The position numbers and the translations under genes were made by a program. From Bacteroides sp. CAG:1076 (GTDB lineage Bacteria > Bacteroidota > Bacteroidia > Bacteroidales > Bacteroidaceae), in NCBI GenBank assembly GCA_000436795.1, contig HF993166.1, positions 1-61,934 on the forward strand: a stretch of DNA of 61,934 nt, read 5' to 3'. Of this stretch, positions 10,866 through 19,130 are shown piece by piece. The notes under the pieces were generated by a model. That model was not told the DNA's origin and ran no database searches. It saw only the letters and a program-made list of their open reading frames with translations. Positions within the stretch are counted from its first letter, which is position 1, and every line of letters begins with the position of its first letter.

Positions 10866-11912
10866 TCACCACCAACTTTCAGGTAAGGAAAGAACCATTC
10901 CGATGACTTGTGCATAATTTTTCTGCCCGGAAGATATTTGATTACTTTTCAAGTACCAATTATAAACTAAATCTTGCAACTTACCTAATAAGTCATTATA
11001 ACGAATATCCCAATATGCTTGCTTATCATACAACTGCTGTATAATCTCAGGCCGTATAGTGCTGAACCAACCCGTGAACTCAGACTCACTAAGCAAACTA
11101 CGGGTATTGACTATCACATAAGGCAACAATCCGAAATAACCACTGTAACGGATATTCGAGTCGGTAGTATGAATGCAAACCTGATATGCCCAGAAATTGG
11201 CTTCTGCTTCACTGCTCACGCCAAGTAAATGGGCAAGCTCATGGGCATAAGTAAACGGAAGCTGTACAGGAAGTAATTCATGATTTACATGCGACTCATC
11301 AAAAAAAGGTCCCATATATCCCAACACTCCAACTCCAGAATACAACCTGTTACAGAAAGAATACTTTGGATGCTGAAAATCCTTTGGCTGTGTTAGTCCA
11401 AACTTTTCAGGTACTTCAGCATACATCTGTTTAACCGTCCGCTCCAATGCAGACTGTGAAATATATATCTCTTGGACGAAAGCAGCATTCAAACTATCCG
11501 TATACGCTGAAAGGAATTGCTTAAAGCGTTTTTCCTCATAAGAACATGGAACAACCTCTGCCCGTTTAAAAAAAGTATCACGGAAATAATTCATTCCCCA
11601 TCCCCAATAAAACCAAACGTAAATCCAAAGCAAGATTTCTACTTCATTCCTTACTATCGATTTCCATCTTTGCTTTCTACGACAGGCAACTATCGGATAA
11701 AGCATCAATCCTACTATTGTTACAACTACCAAAATTTCACAAAGCGAAAAAGGCACAATAGCAGCCAGTCGTGATAAAAAACAGGAAATAGTCGGATAAA
11801 TAGAACGAGCATAAAATTCGCCAGTACCGGACACAAACCGAAATATACACACGCTTGTCAAAAGCAAAACGAGTACTATCCAACGAATATGTTTCCACTG
11901 AAGCTTTTTCAT
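10866..11912 (-). CDS. DUF3810 family membrane-anchored zincin-like protein
   Basis: A 348-aa protein of the DUF3810 family. Three hydrophobic segments (about residues 9-28, 46-76 and 90-110) place its N-terminus in the inner membrane. The soluble part carries a zinc-metallopeptidase motif, His224-Glu-Leu-Ala-His228, with a nearby SSEAEANF (232-240) that could supply the third zinc ligand, a gluzincin arrangement. The substrate is unknown, and proteolytic activity is inferred only from the motif. It is transcribed leftward and divergently from the SpmAB-like gene. The ATG lies only 5 nt past a perfect -7 box, which would make the transcript nearly leaderless. Confidence 0.85.
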   Translation of the reverse strand: MKKLQWKHIRWIVLVLLLTSVCIFRFVSGTGEFYARSIYPTISCFLSRLAAIVPFSLCEILVVVTIVGLMLYPIVACRRKQRWKSIVRNEVEILLWIYVWFYWGWGMNYFRDTFFKRAEVVPCSYEEKRFKQFLSAYTDSLNAAFVQEIYISQSALERTVKQMYAEVPEKFGLTQPKDFQHPKYSFCNRLYSGVGVLGYMGPFFDESHVNHELLPVQLPFTYAHELAHLLGVSSEAEANFWAYQVCIHTTDSNIRYSGYFGLLPYVIVNTRSLLSESEFTGWFSTIRPEIIQQLYDKQAYWDIRYNDLLGKLQDLVYNWYLKSNQISSGQKNYAQVIGMVLSLPESWW

Positions 11913-11917
11913 AAGAA

Positions 11918-11925
11918 CAAAGTTA
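11918..11925 (-). promoter_or_regulatory. -7 box for the DUF3810 gene
   Basis: The minus strand reads TAACTTTG, a full TAnnTTTG match. It ends five bases before the start codon, so transcription would begin at or next to the ATG. Confidence 0.4.
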
Positions 11926-11946
11926 TCATTTTCTGAATTAATTCTT

Positions 11947-11954
11947 TACTTTTG
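11947..11954 (+). promoter_or_regulatory. -7 box for the SpmAB-like/ybeY genes
   Basis: TACTTTTG, a full TAnnTTTG match, lies 37 nt ahead of the ATG at 11992. It is back to back with the DUF3810 promoter in a 79-bp divergent spacer. Confidence 0.55.
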
Positions 11955-11991
11955 TCCGGTAAAGAATATTAATACATCAAACAGATTCTAC

Positions 11992-13224
11992 ATGGTCTTG
12001 AATTATATTTGGATTGCTTTTTTCCTGACAGCTTTCATCGTAGCAACTGCACGTCTTCTCTTTTCAGGAGATACGGAAGTCTTTCCGGCTATTATCAATT
12101 CGACGTTCGATTCCTCGAAAACAGCTTTTGAAATCTCCCTGGGACTTACCGGAGTTCTATCGCTCTGGATGGGTATTATGCGTATCGGAGAACAAGGCGG
12201 TGTTATTGGATTATTCTCACGTCTATTAAGTCCGCTGTTTACCAAGTTGTTTCCAGAGATACCTAAAGGACATCCGGTTACAGGAAGCATCTTCATGAAC
12301 CTCGCTGCGAATATGCTGGGACTGGATAATGCAGCAACGCCATTAGGACTGAAAGCCATGGAAGGACTACAAGAGCTAAATCCGAAAAAAGACACAGCAA
12401 GTAATCCGATGATCATGTTTTTGGTATTAAATACCTCAGGACTCACCCTGATTCCAATCAGCATCATGGTGTATCGCGCTCAGATGGGAGCCGCCCAGCC
12501 AACCGATGTATTCGTACCCATCCTATTGGCTACATTTTTTTCAACACTTGCCGGTATCATTGCTGTAAGCTTGTACCAGCGCATTAATCTGCTAAACCGG
12601 ACAATTCTTCTGTTTTTAGGTGGTACGAGCCTTATAATAGCTGGCATTATTTATTTTTTCAGCACATTGTCACGTCAGCAAATTGATGTTTATTCTACAA
12701 CCACAGCCAATGTGTTTCTGTTCGTAGTCATTATTGGCTTTATCATAGCTGGTCTACGAAAGAAAATCAATGTATACGATGCCTTTGTAGAAGGAGCTAA
12801 AGAAGGCTTCACGACTGCTGTGCGTATTATTCCCTATCTGGTAGCAATATTAGTGGCAATTGGAGTCTTTCGTGCTTCAGGATGTATGGATTACCTAATA
12901 GAAGGCATAGCCAGACTGGTTAATCTATGCGGCATCGACAGCAATTTCGTAGGAGCCTTACCAACAGCACTGATGAAGCCATTAAGCGGCAGCGGAGCAC
13001 GTGGACTAATGGTAGACGCCATGAATACCTATGGAGCAGACTCATTTGTCGGACGGCTCTCATGTATTTTCCAAGGTTCTACCGATACTACTTTTTACAT
13101 CCTTGCCGTCTACTTCGGAAGTGTTGGAGTTGTCCGTACACGCCATGCTGTTCCCTGTGGATTACTTGCCGACTTAGCCGGCATTATCGCTGCAATTTTC
13201 ATTTGCTATTTATTCTTTAACTGA
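11992..13224 (+). CDS. SpmA-SpmB fusion, nucleoside-recognition (Gate) domain membrane protein
   Basis: A 410-aa polytopic inner-membrane protein made of two fused halves. The N-terminal half matches SpmA (SFLGLTGV-like segment followed by NLAANMLGLDNAATPLGLKAM). The C-terminal half matches SpmB (FVEGAKEGF, then LPTALMKPLSGSGARG and QGSTDTTFYILAVYFGSVG). In endospore formers the separate proteins SpmA and SpmB are needed for spore core dehydration; this organism is not expected to sporulate, so the role here is unknown, perhaps solute transport. It is followed after 7 nt by ybeY in what is probably one transcript. Confidence 0.88.
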   Translation: MVLNYIWIAFFLTAFIVATARLLFSGDTEVFPAIINSTFDSSKTAFEISLGLTGVLSLWMGIMRIGEQGGVIGLFSRLLSPLFTKLFPEIPKGHPVTGSIFMNLAANMLGLDNAATPLGLKAMEGLQELNPKKDTASNPMIMFLVLNTSGLTLIPISIMVYRAQMGAAQPTDVFVPILLATFFSTLAGIIAVSLYQRINLLNRTILLFLGGTSLIIAGIIYFFSTLSRQQIDVYSTTTANVFLFVVIIGFIIAGLRKKINVYDAFVEGAKEGFTTAVRIIPYLVAILVAIGVFRASGCMDYLIEGIARLVNLCGIDSNFVGALPTALMKPLSGSGARGLMVDAMNTYGADSFVGRLSCIFQGSTDTTFYILAVYFGSVGVVRTRHAVPCGLLADLAGIIAAIFICYLFFN

Positions 13225-13231
13225 TATAGAT

Positions 13232-13654
13232 ATGATAACTTATCAAACAGAAGGGGTGGAAATGCCCTCTATCAAAAAACGTGAGACGACAGCCTGGATT
13301 AAAGCTGTAGCCGAAACCTACGGGAAAAAAGTAGGCGAAATAGCCTATATCTTTTGCTCAGACGAGAAGATTCTGGAAGTAAACCGCCAATATCTTCAAC
13401 ACGATTACTATACAGATATCATTACTTTCGACTATTGCGAAGGGAACCGTATTTCTGGCGATCTATTCATTAGTCTTGATACGGTTCGAAGTAACGCAGA
13501 ACAATTTGGAGCAACCTACGAAACAGAATTGCACCGTGTCATTATTCATGGCATCCTTCATCTCTGTGGAATCAACGACAAAGGTCCGGGCGAAAGAGAG
13601 ATTATGGAAGCTGCCGAAAATAAGGCACTCGATTTACTGAAGGACTTTCAATAA
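13232..13654 (+). CDS. ybeY: Endoribonuclease YbeY (16S rRNA maturation)
   Basis: A 140-aa metal-dependent endoribonuclease involved in 16S rRNA 3'-end maturation and ribosome quality control. The family active site is normally H-x3-H-x5-H; here it reads His106-x3-His110-x5-Asp116 (HGILHLCGIND), so the third zinc ligand is Asp rather than His. I recall the same replacement in other Bacteroidota, so it is probably a lineage trait, not a defect. SGDLFISLDTV (about 75-85) is the other conserved block. The gene follows the SpmAB-like gene by 7 nt and ends before a long hairpin. Confidence 0.92.
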   Translation: MITYQTEGVEMPSIKKRETTAWIKAVAETYGKKVGEIAYIFCSDEKILEVNRQYLQHDYYTDIITFDYCEGNRISGDLFISLDTVRSNAEQFGATYETELHRVIIHGILHLCGINDKGPGEREIMEAAENKALDLLKDFQ

Positions 13655-13715
13655 AGTTTCGATGTCTATCCTATTCCAGGATAAAGACTGATATTCCCAG
13701 CTCTCAGAAATTAAA

Positions 13716-13806
13716 AAAATTTCCGCTGTCGTTTCTTTTAATTCATGGGGACGTTTTTCTAATTCATCACCACAAATTAAAAAGAACAACGGCGGATTTT
13801 ATTTTA
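13716..13806 (+). terminator. Long imperfect hairpin terminator after ybeY
   Basis: Arms 13723-13743 and 13775-13795 are complementary at 17 of 21 positions, 19 of 21 if G-U pairs are allowed, around a 31-nt loop. The T-rich tail (ATTTTATTTTAC, from 13796) fits intrinsic termination of the SpmAB-ybeY transcript. The flanking A-rich and T-rich sequence extends the stem. It is larger than the other terminators in the window. Confidence 0.65.
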
Positions 13807-13897
13807 CTCTTCTAAGCAAACGGCAGCTCTCATTCTTTCCCTTTCCAGCTATAACTCTTTTTACGAACTGAATCTAAGCTAAGCCACTTATTTTTCG

Positions 13898-13905
13898 TAT
13901 TTTTG
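13898..13905 (+). promoter_or_regulatory. -7 box for mnmG
   Basis: TATTTTTG, a full TAnnTTTG match, lies 25 nt ahead of the mnmG ATG at 13931, giving a leader of about 20 nt. Confidence 0.55.
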
Positions 13906-13930
13906 CACCAGATATAAAAATAAAAGATTA

Positions 13931-15802
13931 ATGGACTTTAAGTATGACGTTATTGTTATAGGAGCCGGACACGCCGGTTGTGAAGCCGCCGCTGCAGCAG
14001 CCAATCTTGGTTCAAAGACTTGTCTAATCACAATGGACATGAACAAGATTGGACAGATGAGCTGTAATCCGGCCGTAGGAGGTATCGCCAAAGGTCAAAT
14101 CGTCAGAGAGATTGATGCTCTGGGTGGATATATGGGATTGGTTACCGACCGAACTGCTATCCAGTTCCGCATGTTGAACCGTTCAAAAGGGCCAGCCATG
14201 TGGAGTCCGCGTGCACAATGCGACCGCGGCAAGTTTATCTGGGCATGGCGTGAAGTTTTGGAAAACATTCCTAATCTTCATATCTGGCAAGATACCGTCG
14301 AAGAATTACTCGTAGAAAACGGTGAAGTCACCGGATTGGTAACGTGCTGGGGAGTGACCTTTCATGCCAAGTGTATCATTCTGACAGCAGGTACTTTCTT
14401 AAACGGTCTGATGCATATCGGCCATAAGATGCTTGCAGGGGGACGATGCGCAGAACCTGCTTCGTACCATTTGACTGAATCTATCACCCGTCACGGAATT
14501 ACTTCCGGACGAATGAAGACAGGAACTCCTGTCCGCATCGATGCACGCAGTGTAGACTTTAGTCTGATGGAAACGCAAGACGGAGAAAACGATTTTCACC
14601 GTTTCTCTTTTATCAGCGAACCCAGACAACTGAAGCAGTTGCAATGCTGGACTTGTTATACTAACGAGGAAGTACATGAAGTTTTACGCAGCGGGCTGGC
14701 AGATTCTCCCCTTTTCAATGGGCAGATTCAAAGTATCGGTCCCCGCTATTGTCCAAGTATCGAAACGAAAATCGTAACATTCCCCGACAAGCCACAGCAT
14801 CAGTTATTTCTCGAACCGGAAGGAGAAACCACACGAGAACTTTATTTAAACGGATTTTCTTCATCTCTCCCGATGGATATTCAGTTTGCTGCCCTGAAAA
14901 AGATACCTTGTTTTAGAAATATAGTAGCCTATCGTCCGGGATACGCTATCGAATACGATTATTTTGATCCTACACAATTAAAGCATACATTGGAATCGAA
15001 AATCGTAAAGAATCTATTCTTCGCCGGACAAGTGAATGGCACGACCGGATACGAAGAAGCCGGAGGACAAGGAATCATTGCCGGCATCAATGCACACATC
15101 AACTGTCATGGAGGAGAGCCTTTCGTTTTAGGACGTGACGAAGCATACATCGGTGTACTGATTGATGACCTCGTGACGAAAGGTGTAGACGAGCCTTATA
15201 GAATGTTCACTTCCCGTGCCGAATATCGTATTTTGCTCCGTCAGGATGATGCTGACATGCGACTCACAGAACGTTCATATAAATTGGGACTGGCAAGCAA
15301 AGAGCGTTATGACAGACTTTGCCAGAAGCGAGAAGAAGTCAAGCGACTGGTTGAATTTGCGAAGACCTATTCCATAAAAGCGGATAAAATAAACGATGCA
15401 TTGGAAGGGCTCGGCACAGCTCGCCTCACCCACGGTTGCAAATTAATAGAATTACTGAGCCGTCCCCAAATAACCATTGACAACATTGCTCCGCATGTGC
15501 CAGCTTTCCAAACAGCACTCGACAAAGTAACCGACCGTAAAGAGGAAACAATCGAGGCAGCCGAAGTGTTGATCAAGTACCAAGGCTATATCGACCGCGA
15601 GCGCATGATCGCAGACAAGATACATCGCTTGGAAGCTATCCGCATAAAAGGGAAATTCGATTATGCCAATTTGAATTCGCTATCAACAGAAGCCCGACAG
15701 AAGCTGATAAAGATAGATCCTGAAACACTTGCACAGGCCAGCAGAATCCCAGGCATCTCGCCCAGCGACATCAATGTACTGTTAGTCTTATTGGGACGCT
15801 AA
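13931..15802 (+). CDS. mnmG: tRNA uridine-5-carboxymethylaminomethyl modification enzyme MnmG (GidA)
   Basis: FAD-dependent enzyme that, with the GTPase MnmE (not in this window), installs the cmnm5 group on U34 of certain tRNAs. The N-terminal Rossmann motif is GAGHAGCEAA (about residues 11-20). Family signatures CNPAVGGIAKGQIVREID and NGTTGYEEAGGQGIIAG are present, as is the C-terminal helical MnmE-binding domain ending GISPSDINVLLVLLGR. At 623 aa it is full length. In many bacteria gidA is close to oriC and the par genes; a parS site lies 8 bp past this stop codon. Confidence 0.97.
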   Translation: MDFKYDVIVIGAGHAGCEAAAAAANLGSKTCLITMDMNKIGQMSCNPAVGGIAKGQIVREIDALGGYMGLVTDRTAIQFRMLNRSKGPAMWSPRAQCDRGKFIWAWREVLENIPNLHIWQDTVEELLVENGEVTGLVTCWGVTFHAKCIILTAGTFLNGLMHIGHKMLAGGRCAEPASYHLTESITRHGITSGRMKTGTPVRIDARSVDFSLMETQDGENDFHRFSFISEPRQLKQLQCWTCYTNEEVHEVLRSGLADSPLFNGQIQSIGPRYCPSIETKIVTFPDKPQHQLFLEPEGETTRELYLNGFSSSLPMDIQFAALKKIPCFRNIVAYRPGYAIEYDYFDPTQLKHTLESKIVKNLFFAGQVNGTTGYEEAGGQGIIAGINAHINCHGGEPFVLGRDEAYIGVLIDDLVTKGVDEPYRMFTSRAEYRILLRQDDADMRLTERSYKLGLASKERYDRLCQKREEVKRLVEFAKTYSIKADKINDALEGLGTARLTHGCKLIELLSRPQITIDNIAPHVPAFQTALDKVTDRKEETIEAAEVLIKYQGYIDRERMIADKIHRLEAIRIKGKFDYANLNSLSTEARQKLIKIDPETLAQASRIPGISPSDINVLLVLLGR

Positions 15803-15809
15803 GCAAGCG

Positions 15810-15825
15810 TGTTTCACGTGAAACA
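15810..15825. promoter_or_regulatory. parS: parS centromere-like site (ParB-binding)
   Basis: TGTTTCACGTGAAACA is a perfect 16-bp palindrome and an exact match to the broadly conserved chromosomal parS consensus TGTTnCACGTGAAACA. ParB binds parS, spreads along DNA and loads SMC, and with ParA segregates the origin region. The site sits in the 56-bp gap between mnmG and apt, outside coding sequence. No second exact copy was noticed in the window. parB and parA are not in the window. Presence suggests this region belongs to the origin-proximal part of the chromosome. Confidence 0.85.
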
Positions 15826-15858
15826 ACTAGTTTAAGAAACAAACATAAATTACTGGAT

Positions 15859-16383
15859 ATGAACAAAGAAACATTAAAGAAAAATCTTCGTGAGATACCC
15901 GATTTTCCCATCCCGGGAATTTTGTTCTACGATGTCACTACCCTGTTTAAAAATGCAGAGTGCCTGCAAGGCATGATAGACGAATTGTACGAGATGTACA
16001 AAGATAGAGGAATTACCAAAGTCGTCGGAATTGAGTCCAGAGGATTCATTTTAGGAGGCGCTCTGGCTGCTCGCTTAGGAGCCGGTTTCATCATGGCGAG
16101 AAAGCCCGGCAAGCTGCCAGCAGAAGTTGTAGAAGAAACATATGCCAAAGAATACGGAACTGATACTATACAGATTCATAAAGATGCGATCAATGAAAAC
16201 GACGTTGTTCTTTTACATGACGACCTACTCGCAACAGGTGGTACAATGGCAGCAACCTATCGCTTAGTCAAAAGATGTGGAGCAAAGCAAGCGTTCGTCA
16301 ATTTTGTTATTGAGTTGAAAGCATTGAACGGAAGAAAGTCTTTTGCCGATGATGTAGAAGTAACAACGTTGCTGCAACTCTAA
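15859..16383 (+). CDS. apt: Adenine phosphoribosyltransferase
   Basis: Purine salvage enzyme converting adenine and PRPP to AMP in the cytoplasm. The 174-aa protein starts with the family's IPDFPIPGILFYDVTTL segment and has the PRPP-binding loop LLHDDLLATGGTM (about residues 114-126). The residue before the acidic pair is His where many APRTs have a hydrophobic residue. The conserved ARKPGKLPAEV block (about 80-90) is also present. It lies 56 bp after mnmG, separated by the parS site, and ends at its own terminator. Confidence 0.95.
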   Translation: MNKETLKKNLREIPDFPIPGILFYDVTTLFKNAECLQGMIDELYEMYKDRGITKVVGIESRGFILGGALAARLGAGFIMARKPGKLPAEVVEETYAKEYGTDTIQIHKDAINENDVVLLHDDLLATGGTMAATYRLVKRCGAKQAFVNFVIELKALNGRKSFADDVEVTTLLQL

Positions 16384-16420
16384 AAATATTTTTCTATCCA
16401 TCGGGACAGAATAACCAAAC

Positions 16421-16466
16421 AGAATCCGGTACATACGAAAAGCGTTTACCGGATTCTTTATTTTAT
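16421..16466 (+). terminator. Terminator of apt
   Basis: Perfect 11-base arms 16421-16431 and 16447-16457 around a 15-nt loop, followed by TTATTTTAT. It lies 37 nt past the apt stop codon and 12 nt ahead of uvrC. Confidence 0.85.
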
Positions 16467-16477
16467 AACCTCTTTTC

Positions 16478-18301
16478 ATGAGTTTCGTTAATATGGAAGA
16501 ACTGAGCACAAATGAATATCTTCGAGGAATTGTATTGAACTTGCCAAGTAGCCCGGGTATCTATCAATACCTGAACAAAGAGGGCGTGATTATCTATGTA
16601 GGAAAAGCAAAGAATCTGAAGCGGCGTGTGTACTCCTATTTTTCGAAAGAACATCAATCGGCCAAGACTCGCGTGTTGGTAAGCAAAATCGCAGATATCC
16701 GATACATCGTAGTAAACACAGAAGAAGATGCACTACTTCTGGAAAACAATCTTATCAAGAAATATAAGCCTCGCTATAATGTATTGCTAAAAGACGACAA
16801 AAGCTACCCTTCCATCTGTGTAAGCAACGAATACTTTCCACGAGTATTCAAAACGAGGCAGATTATTCGAAACGGTTCGACTTACTATGGTCCCTACAGT
16901 CACATCCCTTCCATGCAAGCAGTACTCGACCTCATAAAGAAACTCTATCCTCTTCGTACCTGCCATTTAGCCCTTACTCCCGAAAACATACGTCAAGGGA
17001 AGTTCAATGTCTGTCTGGAATATCATATTAAGAATTGTAAAGGGCCATGCATTGGTATGCAGTCACACGATGAATACATGAAGAATATCGCTCAGGTAAA
17101 AGAGATTCTCAAAGGAAATACGCAAGCCATCAGCGATGCTCTGATGAAAGAAATGATGGCACTGGCCGAAGAGATGAAGTTTGAAGAAGCGCAAAAAATT
17201 AAAGAGAAATACGAACTGATAGAGAATTACCGATCAAAGAGCGAGGTAGTGAGTTCCATACTCCACAACATCGATGTTTTTTCTATCGAGATGGACGACA
17301 ATTCTGCCTACATCAATTACCTGCACATTACCAATGGATGCATCAATCAGGCATTCACATTCGAATATAAAAAACGGTTGAACGAAACCAAAGAAGAATT
17401 ACTTCAGTTGGGAATAATCGAAATGCGTGAACGATACAAAAGCTGTTCGCGCGAAATCATCGTACCGTTTGAGTTGGATATGGAACTGAATAATGTGACT
17501 TTTACAATTCCCCAACGTGGTGATAAAAAGCATTTGCTGGAACTCTCCTTACTCAATGTCAAGCAATACAAAGTAGACCGGTTAAAGCAAGCAGAGAAAC
17601 TGAATCCCGAACAGCGGAGTGTACGACTATTGAAAGAGATACAAGAACAGTTACGGATGGATAAAATGCCTGTACATATCGAATGCTTCGACAATTCCAA
17701 CATACAAGGTTCGGATGCAGTAGCTGCTTGTGTCGTATTCAAGAAAGCACGTCCCAGCAAAAAAGACTATCGCAAGTACAACATCAAGACGGTTGTTGGG
17801 CCAGATGATTACGCCTCTATGCAGGAAGTTGTACGCCGACGCTATACACGTATTCTTGAAGAGCACGGAGAACTTCCCGACTTAATACTTACAGATGGCG
17901 GTAAAGGACAAATGGAAGTCGTACGTCAGGTTATAGAAGACGAATTGAAACTCCATATTCCTATAGCCGGTCTTGCCAAGAACAATAAGCACCGCACATC
18001 GGAAGTCCTATTTGGCTTTCCTCCAATGACGATAGGCATCAAGCAAGGGACTCCCCTGTTCCACCTTTTGGAGAATATACAAGATGAGGTACACCGCTTT
18101 GCCATCACTTTTCATCGTGACAAGCGAAGCAAAAGTCAGATTGCATCTGCCTTGGACAACATAAAAGGAATCGGCGAAAAGCGTAAGACAGCCTTGCTGA
18201 AAGAATTCAAGAGTGTAGCTCGAATCAAGAAGGCAACACTCGAAGAACTGGCGGCAGTAGTAGGAGAAAGTGCAGCACAAAGCATAAAAGAATCACTCTA
18301 A
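16478..18301 (+). CDS. uvrC: Excinuclease ABC subunit C
   Basis: Nuclease of nucleotide excision repair that makes both incisions around a lesion handed over by UvrA-UvrB. Visible in order: GIY-YIG endonuclease (about residues 22-100, GIYQYL then IIYVGKAKNLKRRV) for the 3' cut; a UVR/UvrB-contact region near 215-245 (KFEEAQKIKEKYELI); an RNase H-like 5'-nuclease domain with ECFDNSNIQGSDAVA and DLILTDGGKGQ; and a C-terminal helix-hairpin-helix (NIKGIGEKRK). At 607 aa it is complete. Met6 (16493) is an alternative start. Confidence 0.97.
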   Translation: MSFVNMEELSTNEYLRGIVLNLPSSPGIYQYLNKEGVIIYVGKAKNLKRRVYSYFSKEHQSAKTRVLVSKIADIRYIVVNTEEDALLLENNLIKKYKPRYNVLLKDDKSYPSICVSNEYFPRVFKTRQIIRNGSTYYGPYSHIPSMQAVLDLIKKLYPLRTCHLALTPENIRQGKFNVCLEYHIKNCKGPCIGMQSHDEYMKNIAQVKEILKGNTQAISDALMKEMMALAEEMKFEEAQKIKEKYELIENYRSKSEVVSSILHNIDVFSIEMDDNSAYINYLHITNGCINQAFTFEYKKRLNETKEELLQLGIIEMRERYKSCSREIIVPFELDMELNNVTFTIPQRGDKKHLLELSLLNVKQYKVDRLKQAEKLNPEQRSVRLLKEIQEQLRMDKMPVHIECFDNSNIQGSDAVAACVVFKKARPSKKDYRKYNIKTVVGPDDYASMQEVVRRRYTRILEEHGELPDLILTDGGKGQMEVVRQVIEDELKLHIPIAGLAKNNKHRTSEVLFGFPPMTIGIKQGTPLFHLLENIQDEVHRFAITFHRDKRSKSQIASALDNIKGIGEKRKTALLKEFKSVARIKKATLEELAAVVGESAAQSIKESL

Positions 18302-18651
18302 GTTTCAATTCCGATAAAGGTATTTTCCTATATCTGGCAGAGAGCTAAAAGAGGGTTCATTACATCGTCAACGAACAATATTCTAAACCATTATTGGAAA
18401 TTGAAAGAGATTTTCTCACTCTGCACTAAATAACAAGAGAGATACGCCGTTAAAAGTCAAGTCTGGCAAGAAATAGAAAAGCTCTGCAAAAAGATAATCC
18501 AGTCTTTCCGCAGAGCCATTGCCACAATTATCAATACCACTCATTTCACCACTATAATTCTTCTAATTCCAATACCACAAAGATACAATTAATTTCGGGT
18601 AGACTTTTGTCATTCTTTCAATTTTATTCTACTATTATACTGAATATTTCC
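18302..18651. other. Intergenic region between uvrC and dtd
   Basis: About 350 bp without a credible reading frame. The only structure noticed is the hairpin at 18481-18516, listed separately. The part from 18540 on is AT-rich and leads into the dtd promoter. Confidence 0.5.
18470..18516 (-). terminator. Hairpin with a minus-strand T-tract, terminator-like
   Basis: GCTCTGC (18481-18487) pairs perfectly with GCAGAGC (18510-18516), with further AAGA/TCTT pairing inside. On the minus strand the stem is followed by TTTTCTATTTC, as in an intrinsic terminator. On the plus strand no T-tract follows. No leftward gene is known upstream of it, so what it would terminate is unclear; an antisense or small RNA is one possibility. 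Confidence 0.35.
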
Positions 18652-18659
18652 TATCTTTG
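18652..18659 (+). promoter_or_regulatory. -7 box for dtd-MazG-deoC
   Basis: TATCTTTG, a full TAnnTTTG match, 17 nt ahead of the dtd ATG at 18677. Confidence 0.6.
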
Positions 18660-18676
18660 TAGAAAGTATATACCAC

Positions 18677-19129
18677 ATGAGAGTAGTAATTCAACGTGTA
18701 AGTCATGCATCCGTTACGATAAACGGAGTATGCAAATCTGCCATAAAGGAAGGCTTTCTAATTCTGGTAGGTATAGAGGAAGCCGATAACCAGGAAGATG
18801 CCGACTGGCTATGTAAGAAAATCATCGGATTGAGAGTTTTCGACGATGAAAACGGAGTAATGAACAAATCCATCCTTGATACGGGCGGAGAAATATTAGT
18901 CGTAAGTCAATTTACTCTGATGGCTTCCACAAAAAAAGGCAATCGCCCCTCATATATCCGCGCAGCCTGCCATGAAACAGCAATTCCATTATACGAATAT
19001 TTCTGCAACGAGCTGAGCATCGGACTGGGCAAACAAGTAGGGACCGGAGAATTCGGTGCCGACATGAAAGTTGAATTATTGAATAATGGTCCTGTCACCA
19101 TTTGCATGGACACCAAAAACAAAGAATAA
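18677..19129 (+). CDS. dtd: D-aminoacyl-tRNA deacylase
   Basis: Cytoplasmic proofreading enzyme that hydrolyses D-amino acids (and glycine on tRNA-Ala) from mischarged tRNA. The 150-aa protein shows the two family signatures: SQFTL (residues 77-81) and the C-terminal NNGPVTI, whose Gly-Pro forms the chirality-selective site. It begins with the expected MRVVIQRVSHASV. It is the first gene of a compact three-gene unit, with the next ATG one base after its stop codon. Confidence 0.96.
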   Translation: MRVVIQRVSHASVTINGVCKSAIKEGFLILVGIEEADNQEDADWLCKKIIGLRVFDDENGVMNKSILDTGGEILVVSQFTLMASTKKGNRPSYIRAACHETAIPLYEYFCNELSIGLGKQVGTGEFGADMKVELLNNGPVTICMDTKNKE

Positions 19130-19130
19130 A

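Noticed and set aside
10703..10915. 70-codon frame overlapping the 3' end of the DUF3810 gene
   Set aside because: It overlaps the real gene out of frame and lacks signal peptide, domain or promoter.
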